Shown here one piece after another: positions 1 through 5,634 of a stretch of DNA of 7,089 nucleotides. Positions within the stretch are counted from its first letter, which is position 1. Each line of letters starts with the position of its first letter. The DNA lies in NCBI GenBank assembly GCA_030950765.1, contig JAUZQX010000157.1, forward strand, positions 1 through 7,089. Reading direction: 5' to 3'. The position numbers were made by a program, and so were the translations under genes. The notes below the pieces were generated by a model. The model saw nothing but the letters and a program-made list of their open reading frames with translations. It was not told where the DNA came from and did no database searches. The DNA is from Ghiorsea sp. (GTDB lineage Bacteria > Pseudomonadota > Zetaproteobacteria > Mariprofundales > Mariprofundaceae).

Positions 1-1
1 A

Positions 2-247
2 TTTGATGGCTCGGTCTCCCTATTATACAAAGGAAAGTCTTTACAATACACGACCTTCAAGCGCGGTGATAAAATACCTGAACCAGTCAGTGAGAAGTCC
101 ATCAACCAAGCCGTCAATCAAGCGATTACAAAGCAAGGCCAGAGAGCCAACTACAAACCAAAACCCGACCATCCGTGGCGAAAATTAACAACTCAAAAGC
201 GGACATTTCTATCTGGGGCAAAAGAGGACATTTCTACTTTGGGTTGA
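2..247 (+). CDS. Transposase, C-terminal fragment (5' end outside window)
   Basis: An open frame enters from the left edge and runs 81 codons to TGA. It begins FDGSVSLLYKGKSLQYTTFK, a beta-rich stretch typical of the tail after the catalytic core of DDE/integrase-type transposases. It continues through a basic linker to KPKPDHPWRK, a Pro-Asp-His-Pro-Trp-Arg motif common near the C-terminus of ISNCY- and IS481-like transposases. The final residues are encoded by the terminal repeats of the element, which supports a real gene end. The catalytic Asp-Asp-Glu residues would lie upstream and cannot be seen, so I cannot say whether the element is intact. Assignment to a particular IS family is from memory of the tail motif and is uncertain. 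An overlapping frame-3 reading of the same bases (3-188) lacks any recognisable protein features. Confidence 0.6.
   Translation, partial: FDGSVSLLYKGKSLQYTTFKRGDKIPEPVSEKSINQAVNQAITKQGQRANYKPKPDHPWRKLTTQKRTFLSGAKEDISTLG
195..239 (+). repeat. Two 25-bp-spaced direct repeats in the IS end
   Basis: The units are AAAAGCGGACATTTCTATCT (195-214) and AAAAGAGGACATTTCTACTT (220-239), differing at three positions. Because 25 is not a multiple of three, the overlapping transposase codons read them in different frames (KRTFLSG versus KEDISTLG). The repetition is therefore conserved as DNA, not as protein. Paired repeats of this kind near an IS terminus are usually transposase-binding sites; that role is inferred. 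Confidence 0.6.
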
Positions 248-354
248 CAGGATACAATGAAAATCACTACCACTGGCAATGCAAAAAACATGCAATCATT
301 ACAGAAGGATGCTAAAATTCGCTTTACCATAATGCCAGCACAAATGAGGAAAAT

Positions 355-1237
355 ATGTCCCTAAGAACGAATCGTAAACAATTGGTGATGACTGGTGTGC
401 AAGGCGGCGTATCCCCTGCGCAAATGTGGGCGCCGTTTGAAGTGGGCAGTAAAGGTGAAGTGTTTTCTTGGCCTTCGACGGGTGGTATTACTTATAATGT
501 AAAAGTTGGCGATTCCGTGTTTGGTTGGGCAGGGGAACATATCGAACCTGGTGTTTCTTCAACGCTCACCCATAAAAACCGTAAGTCTGAAGATGGTTAT
601 CAATTTCATGCATGTTGCGGTAATCAGGCACGGGTGATTTCTGGTGAAGCCAAGGGTGAAGTGGGTACTGTGATTGGGCATCATGGTGGGGGTGAATCAT
701 TTGATGCTTGATTTCCCTGATGTGACTTTAGACAAGCTCACTTGTGATGATAAGTTTATGATTCGCGGTTTTGGGCAAGGTTTGAAGTTTATAGACCATG
801 ATAATGTGTTTATTTACAATATTGACCCTGATTTGCTGGAAAAAATGGGTTTAAAAGAAAACGCACAAGGGCAAATTGAAGTGCCTGTAAATGTGATTGT
901 GCCCAACTATGCTATGGGTTCTGGCATTGGTGCGTTGTCGGTTACCACAGGTGATTATGATATTCTTTGTCATGATGAGGACATGGTCAAAGAACATGGC
1001 TTGGATAAACTTCGATTTGGTGATTTTGTCGCCGTGCTTGATCATGACAACAATTATGGGCGAACATTCCGCCGCGATGCCATCACTATCGGTATGGTGA
1101 TTCATTCGGATTCTCCGCTTGCTGGGCATGGGCCTGGTATGATGACAATTATGTCGGCATGTGATAGCAAGCTTGTACCAGTCTTGAATGACAAGGCAAA
1201 TATGGGTAATTATTTAGGGGTTGGACGATATGCTTAA
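355..1237 (+). pseudogene. DUF4438 family protein gene, split by a one-base frameshift
   Basis: The protein resembles the DUF4438 family, whose function is not established. The first part (355-711) starts MSLRTNRKQLVMTGVQGG and contains GGITYNVKVGDSVFGWAGEH (about residues 43-62) and CCGNQARVISGEAKGEVGTV. Frame 1 then hits a stop at 709-711. The homologous protein continues in frame 2 (MLDFPDVTLDKL, then IRGFGQGLKFIDH, IDPDLLEKMGL, LRFGDFVAVLDHD, IHSDSPLAGHGPGMMT) to the stop at 1235-1237. The frame changes at a run of five Gs, 688-692. Removing one G reads HHGGVNHLMLDFPD and gives one 293-residue protein, about the family's usual size. Start: ATG at 355 with GAGGA at 346-350. It heads the four-gene cluster and overlaps the next gene by 8 nt. 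The shift may be a genuine mutation, a slippage-prone tract or a sequencing error; the good conservation on both sides argues that any loss is recent. Confidence 0.8.
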
Positions 1238-1796
1238 ATATTTCATCTGCTTACTTACACTACTGCTACCGTGGGCTGCGCAAGCCAAGCTATATAAAAT
1301 TATCGATGATGGTGGTAATATTACATACACCGATATTGCCCCGAATTTGGATGCCAAGGAGTATAAACTCGAAGGCATCAATGCGATTAACAATCCTGAA
1401 TACAATATGGATAAATTAAGCATGGTTATTCCTTATGTGGATGAAGATGGAGCGATGATTGTTCAAGGCAGCGTCAACGGTGTTGCCATGCGTTTTGTGG
1501 TTGATACAGGTGCAACATTGCTGGCAATTCCACCTGTGATTGCCAAACGTGCTGGTTTGTATGATGTAAGCTCCACCACGGTCATTGCCCAGACTGCCAA
1601 CGGTCAGGTAAACGTACCAAGGGTAACCATTAAACGTCTAACCATTGCCAAAGTTAAACAAATAAATATTGATGCCACCATTCAAAGTGTATCCACCAAA
1701 GATCCAGAGCTTGGTTTATTGGGGATGAGTTTCTTCCACCACTATAAAATGAATATGGATCATGTGAAAAAAGAAATTCGATTGGAAAGAAAGTAG
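1230..1796 (+). CDS. Exported retropepsin-like aspartic protease with DUF4124 domain
   Basis: This is a 188-residue protein predicted to be secreted across the inner membrane. Residues 1-19 form a Sec signal peptide (basic start MLK, a Leu-rich core, AQA before Lys20). Next comes a short DUF4124-like module, KLYKIIDDGGNITYTDIAP (20-38), often found in envelope proteins of proteobacteria. The C-terminal domain resembles the clan AA retroviral-type aspartic proteases. It has FVVDTGAT at 89-96 with catalytic Asp92, and LGLLGMSFF at 161-169, the conserved C-terminal part of the fold. Such single-domain enzymes act as homodimers, each subunit giving one Asp. The substrate is unknown. I chose ATG 1230, with AGGGG at 1216-1220, over an in-frame TTG at 1221 because it directly begins the signal peptide. 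The start overlaps the end of the DUF4438 gene by 8 nt, suggesting translational coupling. Its TAG stop abuts the next start. Confidence 0.8.
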   Translation: MLKYFICLLTLLLPWAAQAKLYKIIDDGGNITYTDIAPNLDAKEYKLEGINAINNPEYNMDKLSMVIPYVDEDGAMIVQGSVNGVAMRFVVDTGATLLAIPPVIAKRAGLYDVSSTTVIAQTANGQVNVPRVTIKRLTIAKVKQINIDATIQSVSTKDPELGLLGMSFFHHYKMNMDHVKKEIRLERK

Positions 1797-2612
1797 GTGA
1801 AAGCAACACTTCATGCTGCATGCCTTCAACTTTGCAGCAGTGATAACATTGAAGAAAACTTCCATAAAATCAAGCAACTTCTTGCGCCCTACCCCAAGCT
1901 TGATATCATTCTATTACCCGAAAATGTAAGCTTAATCACGGCAAACCACAGTAGCAAGCATGATGCTGCCCAACCCCAAAGTGTAAACCACATCTACGCC
2001 TTTTTTAGCGCCCTCGCCAAACAACATCAGGCATGGCTCATCGCGGGCACCATACTCATCCAAGATAAAAACAACCCTAATAAATACAATAACCATTGCC
2101 CTGTATTTTCGCCTACTGGTGTATTGGTCAGTCATTACAATAAGATGCACTTGTTTGATGCTGATTTGGGCAGTGAATCATGGCAAGAGTCGCAATCGAT
2201 CAGTGCAGGTGATGCACCTCAAAGCATACCACTGAACTCACCTTGGAAAGCAGGTCTTTCTATATGTTATGACTTACGTTTCCCCGAATTATATCGCCAT
2301 TACAGCGCACAAGGCTGTAATATTTTGACTGTTCCCGCCGCATTCACCGTGCCTACGGGTAAAGCGCACTGGCAATGCCTGCTCAAAACCCGTGCTATAG
2401 AGAATCAATGTTATGTTTTAGCCGCAGGGCAATGGGGAAAACATCAAGATGGACGAACAACCTATGGGCATAGCATGATCATTGATCCTTGGGGAAAAGT
2501 GTTAACTAAACTTGAAGAAGGTGAAGGTATCATCACAGCCCAACTCGACTACAACCACCTGCAACATATACGCCAGCAACTGCCCGCACTACAACACCGC
2601 AAGCTGCCTTGA
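1797..2612 (+). CDS. Carbon-nitrogen hydrolase, Nit/omega-amidase type
   Basis: This is a 271-residue, probably cytoplasmic member of the nitrilase superfamily, a normal full length. The Glu-Lys-Cys catalytic triad is visible: Glu42 in LLPENVS, Lys116 in HYNKMHLFD, and Cys157 in GLSICYDLRFPELYR. The HYNKMHLFD and CYDLRFPELYR blocks are typical of the Nit1/Nit2-YbeM-like branch. Known members of that branch hydrolyse deaminated glutathione or alpha-keto acid amides, so a metabolite-repair amidase is the best guess. The exact substrate cannot be read from the sequence. The GTG start (1797-1799) is directly next to, and in frame with, the TAG of the protease gene, so no longer start is possible. 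A GGA at 1784-1786 gives a modest ribosome binding site. The TGA stop overlaps the TTG start of the next gene. Confidence 0.87.
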   Translation: MKATLHAACLQLCSSDNIEENFHKIKQLLAPYPKLDIILLPENVSLITANHSSKHDAAQPQSVNHIYAFFSALAKQHQAWLIAGTILIQDKNNPNKYNNHCPVFSPTGVLVSHYNKMHLFDADLGSESWQESQSISAGDAPQSIPLNSPWKAGLSICYDLRFPELYRHYSAQGCNILTVPAAFTVPTGKAHWQCLLKTRAIENQCYVLAAGQWGKHQDGRTTYGHSMIIDPWGKVLTKLEEGEGIITAQLDYNHLQHIRQQLPALQHRKLP

Positions 2613-3211
2613 GTTATAATATTCCCCAAAAGCCACTAATTGACGAACAAATCATCAAAAAAAGTCGCTTTATTACTCATATCGCACGCAGTAGCGACAA
2701 AGATGAAGCCAAAGCTTTCATCCAAAACATCAAAGCTCAATATCCCGATGCTAGACACCATTGCTGGGCATATATCGCAGGCCACCCCACCGCTAGCATA
2801 AACATCGGTTTTAGTGATGATGGCGAACCATCGGGCACCGCAGGAAAACCTATACTCAATGTGTTACAACATCGAGGTGTTGGTGAAATTGTATTGGTTG
2901 TTGTGCGTTACTTCGGCGGCATCAAACTCGGTGCAGGCGGCTTGGTTCGTGCCTACTCCAGCTCAGCAAGCCTTGCCATGGATAAACTTGAAACAGCAAC
3001 ACTGGTGCCTTGTAAAAGTTTTAACATAACATTCGATTACCAATTTGAACCAAACATTCAGCATTTAATACTTAATTGCGGTGCAACAATAGAGTCTTCA
3101 AATTATACAGAACGTATTATGTTAAAAATATCTATTCCAACGATGCAGATAGAAACATTTAACAGTCAGCTTATCAATATCACAGCAGGAAAAGTTTTTA
3201 TACTTTCGTAA
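2609..3211 (+). CDS. yigZ: YigZ/IMPACT family protein (UPF0029 plus DUF1949)
   Basis: This is a 200-residue cytoplasmic protein, close to the roughly 205 residues of E. coli YigZ. The N-terminal UPF0029 domain carries the family hallmarks IKKSRFI (16-22), PDARHHCWAYIAG (46-58), GFSDDGEPSGTAGKPIL (67-83) and VVRYFGGIKLGAGGLVRAY (98-116). The rest (about 135-200) matches the small ferredoxin-like DUF1949 domain. Eukaryotic IMPACT/Yih1 relatives modulate translational stress signalling; the bacterial role is poorly defined. The TTG start at 2609 is inferred: it leaves the usual short leader before the conserved IKKSRFI block, and no nearby ATG serves better. It overlaps the upstream TGA as TTGA, so translation probably relies on coupling, since no strong ribosome binding site is visible. 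Its TAA lies one base from the stop of the convergent citrate synthase gene. Confidence 0.88.
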   Translation: MSYNIPQKPLIDEQIIKKSRFITHIARSSDKDEAKAFIQNIKAQYPDARHHCWAYIAGHPTASINIGFSDDGEPSGTAGKPILNVLQHRGVGEIVLVVVRYFGGIKLGAGGLVRAYSSSASLAMDKLETATLVPCKSFNITFDYQFEPNIQHLILNCGATIESSNYTERIMLKISIPTMQIETFNSQLINITAGKVFILS

Positions 3212-3212
3212 G

Positions 3213-4373
3213 TTACCGTTTTTCAATCGCGATATATTGCTGGTTGCTCTTGCCTGTATAAATCTGCATAGGGCGATAAATACGTCCCTCAGCCAATTGT
3301 TCACGCCAATGCGCCAACCAGCCTGCCACACGAGACACAGCAAAAATAGGGGTAAACAAATCTGTTTCAATGCCAAGTTTGCGATACACAATACCTGAAT
3401 AGAAATCCACATTGGGGCAAACACCTTTTTTGCCCAATGTTTCTTTAGAAAATTGCTCAATATAGCGTGCAATTTCATAGGTTGGGTCTTCACCAAGCTC
3501 CTTGGTTAAGTCACCATATAATTTTTGTAATAATGTAGCTCTAGGGTCTTTGGTTTTGTAAATCCTATGCCCTAAGCCCGCAATTTTTTCCTTGTTTGCC
3601 AGTTTATCTTTTAAATATTCTTCTGCATTTTCAATCGAACCAATCTCATCCAACATATGCAACACATCTTCATTCGCCCCACCGTGCAATGCACCAGACA
3701 ATGAACCAACAGCAGCACTAATCGAGGAATATGGGTCGGCTTGGGATGAGGCGACCACCATAGTGGAGAAGGTGCTGGCGTTCATGGTGTGTTCAGCGTG
3801 TACAATCAATGCCACATCCATAATACGCTCAGCAAGCGGGCTAGGTTCTTCGCCAGTTAACATATACAAAAAGTTTGCTGCATGACTCAAATCATCACGG
3901 GGTTGAATCGGATCATCACCCTTTCGCATACGTGCATGAGCTGCCACAATCGTGGGCAACTTGGCAATCAACCTAAGGTAAACTTCACGGATTTCATCTT
4001 CACCCAAGTGTTGATTCAACCCTTTTTCCATCGGGTAATACATACCCAGCACAGCAACACATGCTTGCAACGCATCCATTGGATGCGCGGATTCAGGGAA
4101 ACATTTCATCATATCCCGAATTCTAAATTTAATGCGGCGATGATGACGCAATTCTTCATCAAACTCTGCCAACTCATCTGCCGTTGGCAAATAACCATAA
4201 ATCAATAAAAATGATGTTTCTTCATACGAAGATTTCTCAGCCAACTCTTCAATATCAATGCCTCGATATGCAAGCGCACCTTTTTGCCCATCAATGGTTG
4301 ATACTGCAGATTCAGCAACTGGAATACCTGCAAGCCCTGGTGAGTAACATGAAATATCATGTTTTGAAGTCAT
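3213..4373 (-). CDS. gltA: Citrate synthase (short, cyanobacterial-like type)
   Basis: This enzyme condenses oxaloacetate and acetyl-CoA to citrate, the entry step of the TCA cycle, in the cytoplasm. With the third ATG as residue 1 the protein has 386 residues, matching the short citrate synthases rather than the roughly 430-residue NADH-regulated E. coli type. The N-terminus has SPGLAGIPVAESAVSTIDG and YRGIDIEELA. The catalytic residues are visible: His230 in SGALHGGANE, His269 in GLGHRIYKTKDPRA, and Asp323 in VCPNVDFYSGI. The block HHRRIKFRIRDMMKCFPES is like cyanobacterial citrate synthases. The alternative, 2-methylcitrate synthase, is less likely because no other prp gene is nearby and the sequence fits citrate synthase better. 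It starts with three consecutive ATGs, and the ribosome-binding site favours the third. It is transcribed away from the glutaredoxin gene and converges on yigZ. Confidence 0.9.
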   Translation of the reverse strand: MTSKHDISCYSPGLAGIPVAESAVSTIDGQKGALAYRGIDIEELAEKSSYEETSFLLIYGYLPTADELAEFDEELRHHRRIKFRIRDMMKCFPESAHPMDALQACVAVLGMYYPMEKGLNQHLGEDEIREVYLRLIAKLPTIVAAHARMRKGDDPIQPRDDLSHAANFLYMLTGEEPSPLAERIMDVALIVHAEHTMNASTFSTMVVASSQADPYSSISAAVGSLSGALHGGANEDVLHMLDEIGSIENAEEYLKDKLANKEKIAGLGHRIYKTKDPRATLLQKLYGDLTKELGEDPTYEIARYIEQFSKETLGKKGVCPNVDFYSGIVYRKLGIETDLFTPIFAVSRVAGWLAHWREQLAEGRIYRPMQIYTGKSNQQYIAIEKR

Positions 4374-4379
4374 CATCAT

Positions 4380-4385
4380 CTCCTT
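4380..4385 (-). promoter_or_regulatory. Ribosome binding site that decides the citrate synthase start
   Basis: AAGGAG on the minus strand lies directly against the first of three in-frame ATG codons. Its spacing is 0 nt to the ATG at 4379, 3 nt to the one at 4376 and 6 nt to the one at 4373. Only the third has a normal spacing, so that start was chosen. The two earlier ATGs would add only two methionines. Confidence 0.7.
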
Positions 4386-4552
4386 ATCTAGCCTAACCCT
4401 ACATCGTCAGAAAATAGTCCTTATATTGACGAAAAACAAACTACGTGTCGCACTAAAGTTGTCAATATTGCACATTCAGTATTAAAAAGTCGTGAAATTC
4501 AAAACCAAGCTGTTAGCCTCGCAACTCAACTTAAATATTCTTGATGTATATT
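4386..4552. promoter_or_regulatory. Divergent intergenic region between citrate synthase and glutaredoxin genes
   Basis: This stretch should hold the promoters for both divergent units. An 8-bp perfect inverted repeat is present: ATATTGAC at 4423-4430 and GTCAATAT at 4461-4468, 30 bp apart. Each arm contains a -35-like hexamer: TTGACG on plus at 4426-4431, and TTGACA on minus at 4465-4460. On the minus strand TATAAG (4425-4420) is a plausible -10 for citrate synthase, about 40 nt before its start, but it has no well-spaced -35. On the plus strand TTGTCA at 4459-4464 is followed by TATTAA at 4480-4485 with a short 15-bp spacer. No clear FNR-type palindrome was found. Exact promoter positions are therefore uncertain. 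Confidence 0.35.
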
Positions 4553-4565
4553 GGAGCCTTTCTAC

Positions 4566-4955
4566 ATGCTTAAAAAGATTTTACTCAAAGTATTTCGTGA
4601 AGGCGTTGGTGGTTTGATGGCTTTTGTCAGTTGGTTAACCAGTCCGCGTAAAATCAAACGTAGCCCAGAAGAGCAGCAGCGCGTTGATGCTATAGCGAAA
4701 AATATGTCTATGTATCAATACTTTGCTTGCCCCTTTTGCATCAAAACACGACGCACTGTTCACCGTTTAAATATTCCAATTGAATACCGCGATGCGCAGG
4801 TTAGGGGTGGTGAACACCGTAACACGCTTGAAAAGGAAGGCGGCCAAATCAAAGTGCCATGTTTACGTATCGATGAGGGTGATAAAACCACATGGTTATA
4901 TGAGTCCAATGCTATTATTGCCTACCTCAATAAGACCTTCGACCCCGCAAAATAA
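4566..4955 (+). CDS. Membrane-associated glutaredoxin-like protein (CPFC motif)
   Basis: This is a 129-residue thiol-redox protein. Residues 5-25 (ILLKVFREGVGGLMAFVSWL) are hydrophobic or amphipathic and probably place it at the inner membrane. Residues 26-48 form a charged linker. The glutaredoxin/GST N-terminal-like fold starts near 49, with the active-site CPFC at 55-58 (MYQYFACPFCIKTRR), the cis-proline signature KVPCL at 96-100 and LYESNAIIAYL at 111-121, which in this fold helps bind glutathione. It lacks the all-helical C-terminal domain of a full glutathione transferase. The partner is unknown. I chose ATG 4566, with GGAG at 4553-4556 nine nt upstream, over the in-frame TTG at 4551, which overlaps that ribosome binding site. 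The stop is 5 nt before the response regulator start, so the two genes probably share a transcript. Confidence 0.82.
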   Translation: MLKKILLKVFREGVGGLMAFVSWLTSPRKIKRSPEEQQRVDAIAKNMSMYQYFACPFCIKTRRTVHRLNIPIEYRDAQVRGGEHRNTLEKEGGQIKVPCLRIDEGDKTTWLYESNAIIAYLNKTFDPAK

Positions 4956-4960
4956 CACCA

Positions 4961-5620
4961 ATGAAACTGTATTACGTTTTACTGCTTGAAGATGAAAAGC
5001 CAACACGAAACTTGTTGGCTAAAGCAATAAAATTGCACCCTGAATTGCGTCTTGTTGACGCTGTAGGAAGCTGCCAAGAAGCACTTACAGCATTGGAAGA
5101 GCACCAGCCTGATATTTTAATTGCAGACTTAGGTTTACCGGATGGTAATGGTGTTAAGGTGATTGAAAAAGCAAAACAACGCTATCCAAGTATCGAAATT
5201 TTAGTGGTTACTATGTTCAATGATGAAGAAAGTGTGGTTACAGCTTTAGAAGCAGGTGCAAGCAGCTATTTATTAAAAAAACAAGCCTTTGAAGAACTTA
5301 CCGATGCTGTGATGAGCACATTACATGGTGAATCTTCAATCAGCCCTGAAATAGCTCGCTATTTAATCAAACGGTTTAAGAAACATGAACAAAACGAACA
5401 ACATGTGCCATCAGTAATAAATCCGCTAACAGCAAGAGAAAATGAGGTGTTAAACTTTATTGCCAAAGGTTATAGCTATAATGAAATAGCCGAGGCATTT
5501 TCATTATCAACCAACACCGTACGCGCGCATATACGCAATATTTATCGGAAACTTGCCGTAAGCTCGCGCTCTGAAGCAGTATTTGAAGCAGCGCACCTTG
5601 GTTTTATTAGCCTGCAATAG
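4961..5620 (+). CDS. NarL/LuxR-type response regulator, orphan
   Basis: This is a 219-residue two-component transcription factor. The receiver domain (about 4-122) has the acidic pair Glu10-Asp11 (LLEDE), phospho-acceptor Asp56 in LIADLGLPDGNG, Thr84 in LVVTMF and the conserved Lys106 in SSYLLKK. All residues needed for phosphorylation are present. After a short linker, the LuxR-type helix-turn-helix (about 152-215) has LTARENEVLNFIAKGYS, then NEIAEAFSLSTNTVRAHIRN and IYRKLAVSSRSEA. No histidine kinase is in the window, so its signal and targets are unknown. It begins 5 nt after the glutaredoxin stop (TAA, CACCA, ATG) with no recognisable Shine-Dalgarno sequence, so it probably depends on translation of the upstream gene. 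It ends 14 bp from the convergent dnaB stop, with no terminator seen between. Confidence 0.88.
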   Translation: MKLYYVLLLEDEKPTRNLLAKAIKLHPELRLVDAVGSCQEALTALEEHQPDILIADLGLPDGNGVKVIEKAKQRYPSIEILVVTMFNDEESVVTALEAGASSYLLKKQAFEELTDAVMSTLHGESSISPEIARYLIKRFKKHEQNEQHVPSVINPLTARENEVLNFIAKGYSYNEIAEAFSLSTNTVRAHIRNIYRKLAVSSRSEAVFEAAHLGFISLQ

Positions 5621-5634
5621 TTACTTCAAACAGT

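Larger units (their letters stand above)
1..249 (+). mobile_element. Right-hand end of an insertion sequence, cut by the window start
   Basis: This segment joins the C-terminal end of a transposase gene to repeated terminal sequence. Two copies of a 20-nt unit, 195-214 and 220-239, match at 17 of 20 positions. Their core GGACATTTCTA lies at 201-211 and 226-236, a 25-bp period. The segment then reads GGGTTGACA (241-249). Read inward from 249 the opposite strand begins TGTCAACCCAAAG, so a TG...CA boundary at 249 is the most natural edge, typical of elements with retroviral-type DDE transposases. The transposase stop (245-247) lies inside this putative terminal sequence, as in many compact IS elements. 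The left end and any target duplication are outside the window, so the exact boundary is inferred. The terminal TTGACA (244-249) faces outward and resembles a -35 box. Confidence 0.6.

Noticed and set aside
275..296. Possible terminator or hairpin around GCAATGCAAAAAACATGCAA.
   Set aside because: The similar segments are mainly direct copies (ATGCAA-like); only GCA/TGC pair, giving no stable stem.
257..364. Small ORF of 35 codons (starting MKITTTGNAKNMQ) between the IS end and the DUF4438 gene, with AGGA just upstream.
   Set aside because: It has no recognisable family features, lies in the same frame as the transposase tail, and overlaps the well-supported DUF4438 start by 10 nt. Length and site are consistent with chance.
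688..692. Programmed ribosomal frameshifting at the G run.
   Set aside because: Rejoining the frames needs a +1 shift (or -2), and no slow codon, stop-codon shift site or stimulatory structure is evident. A simple one-base insertion or read error is more economical.
851..1129. Minus-strand open frame within the DUF4438 gene.
   Set aside because: It lies wholly inside a homologous coding region, and its protein has no recognisable domain.
674..1237. Second half of the DUF4438 region as an independent gene starting at TTG 674.
   Set aside because: The homology is continuous across the G run with the preceding frame, and a separate start would begin mid-domain. A frameshifted single gene explains it better.
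3122..3496. Minus-strand open frame of 124 codons spanning the yigZ/citrate synthase junction.
   Set aside because: It is out of frame with the citrate synthase it overlaps and antisense to yigZ; both of those have strong family evidence.
4536..4556. TTGATGTATATTGG as an FNR-type site or a TATATT -10 for the glutaredoxin gene.
   Set aside because: The right half does not match ATCAA, and the TATATT is too close to the ribosome-binding site to be a promoter for that start.
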